64,000 bases of DNA, taken from DASVTU01 sp036387415 (GTDB lineage: Bacteria; Acidobacteriota; Blastocatellia; Pyrinomonadales; Pyrinomonadaceae). The translations under genes were made by a program, and so were the position numbers. Below the pieces are notes generated by a model. That model ran no database searches. It saw nothing but the letters and a program-made list of their open reading frames with translations, and had not been told where the DNA came from. How positions within the stretch are numbered: the first letter of the stretch is position 1; the number at the start of each line of letters is the position of its first letter. Below are positions 15,482 through 22,945 of this stretch, one piece after another. The DNA lies in contig DASVTU010000033.1 in assembly GCA_036387415.1 (NCBI GenBank), positions 310,001 through 374,000 of the forward strand, given 5' to 3'.

Positions 15482-18244
15482 CTAGTCTTCGTCGGGCAGT
15501 TGGTGATGGCGCAATTCGCTCAAACTCAACCTCGCTTCTGCCCCGACCTGATTGCGAAACAGAGACGACCCGACCGACGAAACCGCCGAAGCCGGTACCA
15601 TCCCGCTCCGTCCCGCGCCCGCCGCAGCAGACGCGACCGCCGCCTTTGGCGCGACCGATAGAGATTCCGTCGCCCCTGCGAACGTCTCCGGCACAAACGC
15701 GTTGTCCGTCGTCTCCGTCTCCTGTTGTCGCTGTTCGTCGGGTTCGTTATGAAGCCTTCGCAGCAGAGTGGACATCGCCGCCGCCGCCTCATGAAAGGCA
15801 CGCGCGACGAACAGCAACGTCGCCGCGCCAAGACACGCAGCAGCCATCCACGCCCCGTCCAACGCCGCCAACGCCGAGAGCGCCGCCACCATGCTAATCA
15901 ACGACCACGCACGCGTCGAACACTTCGGCCACGTCCGAAAACGCGCCAACTGTTTTCCGCCGCCATGTTCTTCGACCGTCATCAACGTGCGCGCCGAGCC
16001 GAGCATGCCGCCGCGCGTCTCTAAATCCCAACGGTCGAAATCGCCGCCGCGCACCACGCACGCGCCGCCCTCGCGCAAGCTCTTTTCCAGCGCCTTCAAC
16101 CTCTCCTCGGCTGATTGCCACTCCTCGCTCCACACCTCGGAACGACGCGGCCACAACCAAGCAGCGCCGCTCACGCCGCGTGTGCGCCACGGCGTCAAGC
16201 CCCAACGCAGACGCCCGCGCAGACGCGCCAAAGGCTGCATCAAATGCATCAACGTCGTCAGCGACCACAACTTCCACCACTCCGCGCGCGACAACCGTCC
16301 GGCGCTTGTAAAGTGAGATTTAGAAGCACTTATGCCCGCCTGCAAAATCAGTGCGCCGACGGCGACAATAAGTAGCGGCAGAGCCGTCAGAAGCGGCTTC
16401 CACGCCGCCGCGCCCAAGACGGACAACGCCGCGAGCGACGCGACGACCAGATACCATTCCGGCATCAACGGCAGCGACGTGACGAATCCGGGCGCGGGTT
16501 GATAAATCGACTGAAAGAGTCCGCTGCCCCACGTCCCCTGATAGATGCGACTGCGCCGCGACAGGAGCAGAGCCTGCGTCAATCCCTTGCCATAGAGTCT
16601 GCCTGTCCACGTCAGATGTCCCGCCGCGTTGTACTTCTCCGGCCACTTCGCCTCCAACAACGCTTCGGCCTTGCCGTACCCTTGCTGCTGTCGCCAGTAC
16701 ATGCGCACGGAGTTGCGTCGGTGATGCCAGACCATTGCCGCGGGGCTGAATCCGAGTGTGCCGCCCGCCTCCTGCACGCGCCAGCACAGGTCAACGTCGT
16801 CGCCCGCCACGCGATAACGCCTGTCGCAACCGCCGATGCGCACCAACCAATCGCGCCTGAAAGCCATGTTGCAGCCTGGGATGTGCTCGGCTTCGTGGTC
16901 GGAGAGAAGGACGTGGACGGGGCCGCCCGGCGCGTTGGCGACGCAATCGGCAATCCAGCCGTCGCCCGCGGGCGCTATGTTGGGGCCGCCGATTCCGGCG
17001 TGCGTCGTCGTCATGAAGGCGTAGGCGAGATAGTGTAGCCAGTGCGGGTCGGGGCGCGCGTCGTCGTCCGTGTAGGCCACGATTTCGCCCGTCGCCGCTT
17101 CCATGCCCGTATTTCGCGCCACGCTCAAGCCTCGATTCTCCGTACTGATGAGCCTGAACGGATACTCGCTCACAATCTCTGCCGTCTCATCCGTCGAACC
17201 ATCGTTGACGACGACGACCTCGAAATTCGGATATTCCAAGCGCATCAAGCCTTCAAAGCAATCACGAATCGTCTGCGCCCCGTTGTAACTGCATACGACG
17301 ACCGACACGCGCGGCCACTCCAAACTCCCTGGAAACGGCACATCGGCAAACGCCCGCGCCACCGACGCCAACGCAGGCTTCGGCTCACGCTCGCGCGTCA
17401 CCAGACCGAAATCCCAGTCTTCTATGTCGAAGCCGCCGCGCCACCATTCGTCCGTCCACGCGAACACGAACGCGCCCGCGCAACCCGCCGCAAACACTGT
17501 GCGAATCTGCCATTCGAGCGTCGCGGCCTGCTGCACGGTGCCGTTGCGTCGGCTGTCGAGTCCGATTTCGGCCATCACCAGCGGACGGTCGCCCGCGATG
17601 TTTTGCAGGCGCGCGAGATAGGCCGTAAGTCGTTCCTGCGATTCGAGATAGACGTTGAAGCAGAAGAAATCGACGAACGGGAGTTCGAGATATTCGGTGG
17701 AAGGATAGTTGACGTAAGTGACGAGTCCCGCAGGGTCTTCGTCTTTCACGGCGCGGTACAGACGATGCAAGAAACGCTCGACCTTGCGACGCCCGTGCCA
17801 GCGCACAATCGGCGCGGGAATCTCGTTGCCGATGGTGTAGCAGAGAATCGCCGGATGCCCCGCGCACTCGCGCACCGCCGCACGCACGCGTCGCTCGATG
17901 TCGCGCGCACGCTCCGGTTTGTCGAGAAAAGTGACGTGCTGCTCCCACGGCAATCCGAGCATGACGCGAAGCCCTTGCTCCGACGCCAAATCCAGCAGCC
18001 AACGCGGCGGGACGGTGTAGGTGCGTACGGCGTTGATGCCCGCCGCGCTCATCTGTGCGAAGTCGCGCGCCACTTCGGCGGGCGTGCCGTACTGGTGTTC
18101 GTCTTCACCGGGGCGAAACGTGCCGTAGGTCACGCCCCGAACGTAAAATTTTTCTTCGCCGATAAAGATGAATTTGCCTGCGACGCGCGGGCGCACCACG
18201 GTCGTGGTTTGCGGGGTAAGGGTCGGGGGTAAATTGGCTTTCAT
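15482..18244 (-). CDS. Fusion: glycoside hydrolase (TIM barrel) plus GT2 glycosyltransferase with membrane segments
   Basis: A 920-residue protein. Residues 25-300 form a GH2/GH5-like TIM barrel: TIGNEIPAP puts the acid/base at E141, and VMAEIGLDSRR puts the nucleophile at E226. Residues 311-570 are a family 2 glycosyltransferase: VSVVVCSYNGAQTIRD (313-328), VVVVNDGSTDET, the DDDA metal site (393-396), and GDDVDLCWRVQEAGG near 481. Two hydrophobic hairpins follow, at about 605-655 and 795-830. The tail is alanine- and serine-rich. It is the first gene of the leftward run, with the divergent dps promoter region behind it. It may build and trim the same glycan; that coupling is inferred. Confidence 0.85.
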   Translation of the reverse strand: MKANLPPTLTPQTTTVVRPRVAGKFIFIGEEKFYVRGVTYGTFRPGEDEHQYGTPAEVARDFAQMSAAGINAVRTYTVPPRWLLDLASEQGLRVMLGLPWEQHVTFLDKPERARDIERRVRAAVRECAGHPAILCYTIGNEIPAPIVRWHGRRKVERFLHRLYRAVKDEDPAGLVTYVNYPSTEYLELPFVDFFCFNVYLESQERLTAYLARLQNIAGDRPLVMAEIGLDSRRNGTVQQAATLEWQIRTVFAAGCAGAFVFAWTDEWWRGGFDIEDWDFGLVTREREPKPALASVARAFADVPFPGSLEWPRVSVVVCSYNGAQTIRDCFEGLMRLEYPNFEVVVVNDGSTDETAEIVSEYPFRLISTENRGLSVARNTGMEAATGEIVAYTDDDARPDPHWLHYLAYAFMTTTHAGIGGPNIAPAGDGWIADCVANAPGGPVHVLLSDHEAEHIPGCNMAFRRDWLVRIGGCDRRYRVAGDDVDLCWRVQEAGGTLGFSPAAMVWHHRRNSVRMYWRQQQGYGKAEALLEAKWPEKYNAAGHLTWTGRLYGKGLTQALLLSRRSRIYQGTWGSGLFQSIYQPAPGFVTSLPLMPEWYLVVASLAALSVLGAAAWKPLLTALPLLIVAVGALILQAGISASKSHFTSAGRLSRAEWWKLWSLTTLMHLMQPLARLRGRLRWGLTPWRTRGVSGAAWLWPRRSEVWSEEWQSAEERLKALEKSLREGGACVVRGGDFDRWDLETRGGMLGSARTLMTVEEHGGGKQLARFRTWPKCSTRAWSLISMVAALSALAALDGAWMAAACLGAATLLFVARAFHEAAAAMSTLLRRLHNEPDEQRQQETETTDNAFVPETFAGATESLSVAPKAAVASAAAGAGRSGMVPASAVSSVGSSLFRNQVGAEARLSLSELRHHQLPDED

Positions 18245-18956
18245 GATCGGGTTTTTGAAACTAAGACACGTTTTTCAACTTCCTGTCATGCGTCGCTGGC
18301 GAAATTTCAGTTGAGGCGATTGGGTTCCCTTGCAGGGTGAGTCGAAAACGGAGAAACAAACAGACAGAACAGAAGCACTCGCACTCGCCGTCTCCTATAC
18401 CTTCCACGGCTCCGAAACAATTCGACGCAGGTGCCCCGACGATTCAACGGGCAGATTCAGACACAGACAGACCTCGAAAGCCTTTCGACCTCCGGCTGTG
18501 CTTCTTTGCGTGTCAAAAATGGCGGCGAGCAGTTCCCGTACTCATCAGTTTGCCTATGAATGATGGCTTTTTAGTTTTGGCGAGAATCTGATGTGGATGA
18601 GTTCAACCCCTCGCGCCCGTACGTCAAACTGTAGGTCGCGGAGAGTAACAACGCCGCCCCCGAATGTCAACTAAATTTCCATGAAATTTCTCACCATTGA
18701 CCACTTGCATCATTTTTTTCAATGCCAGTTAACGTCTTATTTCTTAATCGTTTAGCCAAATGCACGAAAGCCCGTCGGCGTCGTCGCGGCGAAAACGACG
18801 CGTGGACTGACGGTTTCGGCCAGAGAAGCCTCCGGCGCGCCACAAACCGCGTCGTTTGAACAGTTTACGAGATGTGTGGAGGGCGAAATCTGCGCCGTCG
18901 GCGCGGTCACGCACATTTTTGTGAATTCGTCGCTAGAGATTCGCCAGTGTTTTGAG
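18245..18956. other. Long intergenic region between divergent gene blocks
   Basis: No convincing gene is seen in these roughly 700 bases. The part at about 18655-18760 is much more AT-rich than its surroundings (runs such as TCATTTTTTTCAATG and TTATTTCTTAATCG) and could hold promoters for either side. No tRNA, known riboswitch or open frame with a good ribosome site is recognised. The leftward glycan run must start near 18245-18300, but I could not identify a good promoter there. Confidence 0.5.
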
Positions 18957-18971
18957 TTAGAATAATTCTAA
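18957..18971 (+). promoter_or_regulatory. PerR/Fur-type operator upstream of dps
   Basis: A perfect 7-1-7 palindrome, TTAGAATAATTCTAA, 41 bases before the dps start. It matches the PerR box pattern TTATAATnATTATAA with one symmetric change per half. Its TAGAAT could also serve as a -10 element, so bound repressor would block initiation. PerR-controlled dps (mrgA) is established in other bacteria; here the link rests on the site and its position. No PerR gene is in the window. Confidence 0.72.
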
Positions 18972-19011
18972 ATCGTGGTCTTAAAGACAGAATGGAAGGA
19001 AAGGGAGAACT

Positions 19012-19557
19012 ATGTCGAGTAATGCCGCAATGGAAGCGCAGGCGATGCCCATCAACATCGGTATCGAAGAGAAGGACCGCCGCGAGATTGCCGAAGGGCT
19101 GTCGCGCCTGCTCGCAGACACCTACACGCTCTATCTCAAAACACACAACTTTCACTGGAACGTCACCGGCCCGATGTTTCAGACGCTCCACTTGATGTTC
19201 GAGACGCAGTACAACGAACTGGCGCTCGCCGTCGATTTAGTCGCTGAACGGATTCGCGCGCTCGGTTTCCCTGCGCCGGGGACATACACGGAATTCAGCC
19301 GTCTCAGTTCCATCAAAGAGGATGAAGGCACGCCGGGCGCGCAGGAGATGATTCGTTCGCTCGTCCGCGGGCAGGAATCAGTCGTCCGCACCGCGCGTTC
19401 AATCTTTCCGGTGGTCGAACGTGCCAATGACGAACCGACCGCCGACCTCCTGACACAACGCATGCAAGTTCATGAAAAAACGGCATGGATGCTCCGCAGC
19501 CTGCTCGTCGAAGAGACTCCGACCGCTGCCACCAACACCGCCGCTCAGGGCGCATGA
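19012..19557 (+). CDS. dps: Dps-family ferritin-like DNA protection protein
   Basis: A 181-residue mini-ferritin that oxidises and stores iron, consumes peroxide and often coats DNA; it works as a dodecamer. The ferroxidase residues at the dimer interface are visible: H48 in THNFHWNVTGPMF, H60 and E64 in LHLMFE, D75 and E79 in AVDLVAERIRALG. GGGAG precedes the ATG by six bases. The C-terminal tail is alanine- and threonine-rich. A PerR-like palindrome sits upstream and a strong hairpin downstream, so it is probably a one-gene transcript induced by peroxide or low iron. Confidence in the family is high; DNA binding is not shown. Confidence 0.95.
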   Translation: MSSNAAMEAQAMPINIGIEEKDRREIAEGLSRLLADTYTLYLKTHNFHWNVTGPMFQTLHLMFETQYNELALAVDLVAERIRALGFPAPGTYTEFSRLSSIKEDEGTPGAQEMIRSLVRGQESVVRTARSIFPVVERANDEPTADLLTQRMQVHEKTAWMLRSLLVEETPTAATNTAAQGA

Positions 19558-19630
19558 CGCGACCGACGGGCAGACCGGAGGCGACATCGCCCGCACTCGA
19601 CGCCGCAGCCGAACCTGCACGACACAACAG

Positions 19631-19678
19631 AACGACGCCGTTGCTGCCACGCTCCGAAGTGGCGACAACGGCGTCGTT
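19631..19678 (+). terminator. Hairpin downstream of dps
   Basis: Arms AACGACGCCGTTG (19631-19643) and CAACGGCGTCGTT (19666-19678) pair perfectly over 13 bases. An inner CCAC/GTGG pairing shortens the loop. Only a weak T tract follows, so it may be a terminator or an RNA-stabilising structure. Confidence 0.65.
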
Positions 19679-19716
19679 CTCTATTCGTCGCAGCTTCCCG
19701 TCGGCTCGAATAGTTA

Positions 19717-19745
19717 TTGACATTTGGGCGGATTCATCATAGAAC
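19717..19745 (+). promoter_or_regulatory. Sigma70-type promoter for graspetide precursor 1
   Basis: The -35 TTGACA (19717-19722), a 17-base spacer and the -10 TAGAAC (19740-19745) lie 48 bases before the start of precursor 1. TAGAAT-like -10 elements recur at other putative promoters in this window. Confidence 0.6.
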
Positions 19746-19793
19746 CCGCGTGATTTATCTCACCACGCCTCTGCTACGAAAGGAGATAGACAC

Positions 19794-20291
19794 ATGAAAC
19801 GTCACAAACGCCTCGACGCAGAATCAAACGCGCAGGCCGAAGAACGGAGCGACCTGCCTTTCTTCGCGCGCTTTCTTGAAAGTCAGGACGATGCCGATGC
19901 GGAGATTAGAAACAGCCGTCGCGTCGGCAAGATGGCGACCAGCACGCGTTCTTCCGGTGCCAAATCCAAAGCCAAATCCGGCGGCAAGGCCAGCAGCAAA
20001 GCAACAAAGAAATCAAGGGGCACGGCAGGTCCCAAAAGGCCTCTGATGACTTTGAAGTATCCGTCGGATAGAGACGAAGTGGATTTCTATCCATATTTTG
20101 TCACCGCCGAAACGACGATTGCCGCGACGGGTAATCGTAACCAAACTTTGAAATTCCCTTCGGACGGCGACGAAGAAGCCTACGCGGGTCTCTACGTTAA
20201 TCGACAGGATATTCCCGCCGGCAACGTCAAACGACTCAAGGACGCACGCATTCGCATCACGCGCAAGGCCGCCGACAGCGACGAGAGTTAA
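19794..20291 (+). CDS. Microviridin-type graspetide precursor with two cores
   Basis: A 165-residue precursor of a ribosomally made peptide crosslinked through side-chain esters and amides. The leader holds LPFFARFLE at 21-29, the helix recognised by microviridin ATP-grasp ligases. A lysine- and serine-rich linker (about 50-80) leads to core 1, TLKYPSDRDE (86-95), and core 2, TLKFPSDGDE (118-127). Each core keeps T, K, S, D, D and E in microviridin spacing, so two esters and one amide per core are possible. Unlike classical precursors, the cores are internal: core 2 is followed by 38 more residues. AAGGAG precedes the ATG. A second precursor and two ligases follow. The family is clear; the mature product is unknown. 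Confidence 0.88.
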   Translation: MKRHKRLDAESNAQAEERSDLPFFARFLESQDDADAEIRNSRRVGKMATSTRSSGAKSKAKSGGKASSKATKKSRGTAGPKRPLMTLKYPSDRDEVDFYPYFVTAETTIAATGNRNQTLKFPSDGDEEAYAGLYVNRQDIPAGNVKRLKDARIRITRKAADSDES

Positions 20292-20352
20292 GCTGTCATC
20301 CAAACAGGGAACCGCATCGCACCTGTGGTCGTATGGGTTGGCGAACATGGTT

Positions 20353-20382
20353 CAAGACGCGCGTGATATTGCGCGCGTCTTG
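20353..20382 (+). terminator. Hairpin between the two precursor genes
   Basis: CAAGACGCGCG (20353-20363) and CGCGCGTCTTG (20372-20382) pair perfectly around an eight-base loop. No T run follows. It may end or attenuate the precursor 1 transcript, which could raise precursor levels over ligase levels. Confidence 0.55.
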
Positions 20383-20470
20383 GCTTCAAGCCTCGCCCGT
20401 CTGCCGTTCGAGTCCGCCTTCTTTCCATGAGAGGGCGCAGCAACGGCGAAACGCCTGATGGTTGAAACGC

Positions 20471-20499
20471 TTGACTTTTTATGCGAATCAGCATAAACC
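20471..20499 (+). promoter_or_regulatory. Promoter with overlapping palindromic operator for precursor 2
   Basis: TTGACT (20471-20476) is followed after about 16 bases by CATAAA (20492-20497). Between and across them lies the inverted repeat TTTATGC-gaatca-GCATAAA (20478-20497), two perfect seven-base arms. A repressor bound here would cover both promoter boxes. Precursor 2 starts at 20559. Confidence 0.5.
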
Positions 20500-20558
20500 C
20501 CCCGGCGCTTTATCATTCTCACTTATTTCCTCGCCGACGCCCAAAGGAGACCCCAACG

Positions 20559-20729
20559 ATGGAAACCAAAATCACCCCCACGGAAAATAGACCTGAAACC
20601 ACAGAAGAGAGCAATCTTCCATTCTTCGCCCGTTTTCTTGAAGGACAGGAAGCAAGCGCGCCTACGGAAGCCACCGCCGAGCGCATAATGACGCTGAAGT
20701 ACCCATCCGACCGCGACGAGTGGGATTAA
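20559..20729 (+). CDS. Microviridin-type graspetide precursor with one C-terminal core
   Basis: A 56-residue precursor with the classical layout. The leader contains LPFFARFLEGQ at 20-30, and the core TLKYPSDRDEWD occupies residues 45-56 at the very end. In microviridin numbering the core keeps T4, K6, P8, S9, D10, D12 and E13, so the esters T4-D10 and S9-D12 and the amide K6-E13 are all possible; R replaces the usual W11. AAGGAG lies nine bases before the ATG. The leader and core 1 of the longer precursor are nearly the same, so the same ligases should process both. The target of the product is unknown; microviridins are usually serine-protease inhibitors. Confidence 0.92.
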   Translation: METKITPTENRPETTEESNLPFFARFLEGQEASAPTEATAERIMTLKYPSDRDEWD

Positions 20730-20747
20730 TTCCGCACTAGCCGGGCT

Positions 20748-20813
20748 GGCGCGCAAACCTCCTGCGACCAAACTCAAGCGAGCAAGCCGCAAGAAGGTTT
20801 GACCCCGCCGCGC
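20748..20813 (+). promoter_or_regulatory. Possible stem-loop between precursor 2 and the ligase genes
   Basis: GGCGCG and AAACCT at about 20749-20760 face AGGTTT (20795-20800) and CGCGCC (20808-20813), giving two short stems with an internal loop. It could reduce read-through into the ligase genes. Weak evidence. Confidence 0.3.
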
Positions 20814-20916
20814 CACGTCCCGCCACACTCCTGCAAGGCTACTACCACTGCTGCCGCTACCGAAGCGACTGCCCGACGGGCTTTCCCATACAGTCTTCTC
20901 GAATCCCTCTTTTTAC

Positions 20917-21909
20917 ATGAGAACAGCATCAACGCGTCCGCTCGTCCTGCTGCTCACGCACAGCGCGGATTTCTACACGATAGACCGCGTGGCCGATGCG
21001 CTCACACGACGCGGTGCGCGCCCCGTCCGTCTCGACACCGACCGCTTCCCGCGCGATGTAAAACTCTCCGCGCGTCTGGAACAACGCGGCCTCCGCCACG
21101 TCATCGCAGACGGAGGGACGCGCGTTGAAGCCGACGAAGTGCGCGCCGTCTGGGCGCGTAGACTCTGGACTCCACAGTTAGACGCGAATCTCGACGAGCG
21201 TTTTCGCGCCATGTGCACACGCGAATCCGTGGCCGCGCTCGACGGCTTTCTCGACGGCCTCCACGCCGCCCATTGGGTCAACAACACGCGGCGCACAGAG
21301 GCGGCGGAGAACAAGCCTCGACAACTCCGCCTCGCCGCCAACGCCGGACTCCGCATCCCGCGCACGCTCATCACCAACGACCCGCAGGAGGCGCGCAATT
21401 TCTTCGAGGAGTTGGACGGGCGAGTCGTCGTCAAACTTCTCAAACCGCTCAGCGTCAACATGGATGCTTCGTCCGTCTTCGTCTATACCAGCGACGTGCG
21501 GCGCGAGGATTTAGCCGACGCCGCCACGCTTCGCCACTCGCCCGTCGTTTTTCAGGAACGCATCGACAAGGCGCGCGAACTCCGCATCGCGTGGGTGGAC
21601 GGTCAACATTTCACAGGCGCGATTGACGCGAGCCGTTCGACCAGAGGGCAGACCGATTGGCGACTCGCCGCGCCCGACGAATGCTCCTGGCAACGCGACG
21701 AGATTCCTGCGGATGTTGCGCGCCGACTCGAAGCGTTGATGCGCGAACTCGGTCTCGTCTATGGAGCCGTAGACCTGATTCGCACGCCCGCAGGCGAGTA
21801 CGTTTTTCTCGAAGTCAACGCGGGCGGTGAATGGGGCATGCTCGAACGCGACCTCGGCCTCGCCATCTCCGAAGCCCTCGCCGACGCGCTGCTCGCAAAC
21901 AACTCCTGA
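20917..21909 (+). CDS. mvdC: MvdC-like ATP-grasp ligase (lactam-forming type)
   Basis: A 330-residue ATP-grasp enzyme expected to activate a carboxylate as acyl phosphate and join it to the core lysine (K6-E13 amide). It opens LVLLLTHSADFYTIDRVADA, and LDTDRFPRDVKL follows near 40; these match MvdC. The ATP-binding region has RIPRTLITNDPQEARNFF and VVVKLLKPLSVNMDASSVFV. The C-terminal metal site is VFLEVNAGGEWGMLERDLG. GGEWGMLE is the MvdC form, as opposed to VGEFFWLE in MvdD. No strong Shine-Dalgarno is seen at the ATG. It lies between the precursors and the second ligase. Assignment of lactam chemistry rests on similarity. Confidence 0.92.
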   Translation: MRTASTRPLVLLLTHSADFYTIDRVADALTRRGARPVRLDTDRFPRDVKLSARLEQRGLRHVIADGGTRVEADEVRAVWARRLWTPQLDANLDERFRAMCTRESVAALDGFLDGLHAAHWVNNTRRTEAAENKPRQLRLAANAGLRIPRTLITNDPQEARNFFEELDGRVVVKLLKPLSVNMDASSVFVYTSDVRREDLADAATLRHSPVVFQERIDKARELRIAWVDGQHFTGAIDASRSTRGQTDWRLAAPDECSWQRDEIPADVARRLEALMRELGLVYGAVDLIRTPAGEYVFLEVNAGGEWGMLERDLGLAISEALADALLANNS

Positions 21910-21961
21910 CGCACTTTTTACACGTCCGGCAACCATTTGTGTTTGAAAAATTCAGACCAAC

Positions 21962-22945
21962 ATGAGCGTCCTAATCCTGACACGCAGCGACGATAACGAA
22001 AGCATTCCTTTCGTCGCCGAAGCCATACGCGAGCGCGGCGCGACGCCCCTGCGCTTCGACACCGACCGCTTCCCCACGGAAGTCCGTCTCGTCGCGCACT
22101 ACGGCAAAGCGTCCGAGAGCCTGCTTCTCATCGACGAAGACGGCGCACACGATTTGCGCGAAGTCACGGCCATCTGGCACAGGCGCATCCAATTCGCCGC
22201 GCGTCTGCCTCATTCTCTCGACCCGCAACTGCGTCATGCCTCCGTCGGCGAAACGCGCGCCGCCGCCTTCGGCATGATTGCCAGCCTCCAAGCCTTCCGC
22301 ATGGACGCCGTGCCCCGCATTCGCCACGCCGAAAACAAACAGTTACAGCTTCAAGCGGCGCGCGAAATCGGCCTTGAGATTCCGCAGACGCTCACGACTA
22401 ACGATGCCGCCGCCGTACGCGACTTTGCGCGCACTTGCGAGACGGGCATGATTACCAAGATGCTTTCGTCGTTTGCGATTTATGAGGATGGACGTGAAAA
22501 GGTGGTCTTCACCAACGCCGTCACGGGCGACGACCTCGCCAAACTCGACGGCTTGCATCTCTGCCCGATGACGTTTCAGGAGATGCTGCCGAAAGCCCTG
22601 GAGCTTCGCGTCACCATCGTCGGCGAAAAGGTTTTCGCCGCCGCCATCAACTCGCAAACGTCTGAGCGCGCGAGCCACGACTGGCGACGCGACGGCGTGC
22701 AGTTGCTCGAAGCGTGGCAGCATTACGAACTGCCGCGCGATGTCTCAGAGCGTCTATTACGTCTCATGGATTACTTCGGTTTGAACTACGGAGCGATTGA
22801 CATCATCGTCACGCCCGACGGTCGCCACGTCTTTCTTGAAATCAATCCCGTCGGCGAATTCTTCTGGCTCGAACAATACCCCGGCCTCCCCATCTCCGAC
22901 GCCATCGCCGACGTGCTCCTCGGACGCATCGCTCGAAGACAGTGA
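21962..22945 (+). CDS. mvdD: MvdD-like ATP-grasp ligase (lactone-forming type)
   Basis: A 327-residue ATP-grasp enzyme expected to form the two side-chain esters of the core, normally before the amide is made. It opens VLILTRSDDNESIPFVAEAI and has RFDTDRFPTEVRLV, MITKMLSSFAIYEDGREKVV, LHLCPMTFQEMLPKALELRV and the metal site VFLEINPVGEFFWLEQYPG, all close to cyanobacterial MvdD. The start is 52 bases after mvdC, so they are likely one transcript. The final glutamine and stop (CAG TGA) lie inside an intergenic repeat arm. No N-acetyltransferase, protease or exporter gene is adjacent, so this is a minimal cluster. Confidence 0.94.
   Translation: MSVLILTRSDDNESIPFVAEAIRERGATPLRFDTDRFPTEVRLVAHYGKASESLLLIDEDGAHDLREVTAIWHRRIQFAARLPHSLDPQLRHASVGETRAAAFGMIASLQAFRMDAVPRIRHAENKQLQLQAAREIGLEIPQTLTTNDAAAVRDFARTCETGMITKMLSSFAIYEDGREKVVFTNAVTGDDLAKLDGLHLCPMTFQEMLPKALELRVTIVGEKVFAAAINSQTSERASHDWRRDGVQLLEAWQHYELPRDVSERLLRLMDYFGLNYGAIDIIVTPDGRHVFLEINPVGEFFWLEQYPGLPISDAIADVLLGRIARRQ

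Noticed and set aside
17042..18232. Open frame of 396 residues antisense to the hydrolase/GT2 fusion
   Set aside because: No family resemblance; rich in R, A and H as expected for a mirror frame.
1..18244. True lipochitooligosaccharide (Nod factor) synthesis
   Set aside because: Only decoration enzymes are matched; no NodB deacetylase, no stand-alone NodC chitin synthase and no NodIJ exporter are visible. Reported only as a family-level resemblance.
18245..18956. A structured RNA or riboswitch ahead of dps or the glycan run
   Set aside because: I searched by eye for c-di-GMP, cobalamin, TPP and SAM-type cores and saw none; only an AT-rich patch is evident.
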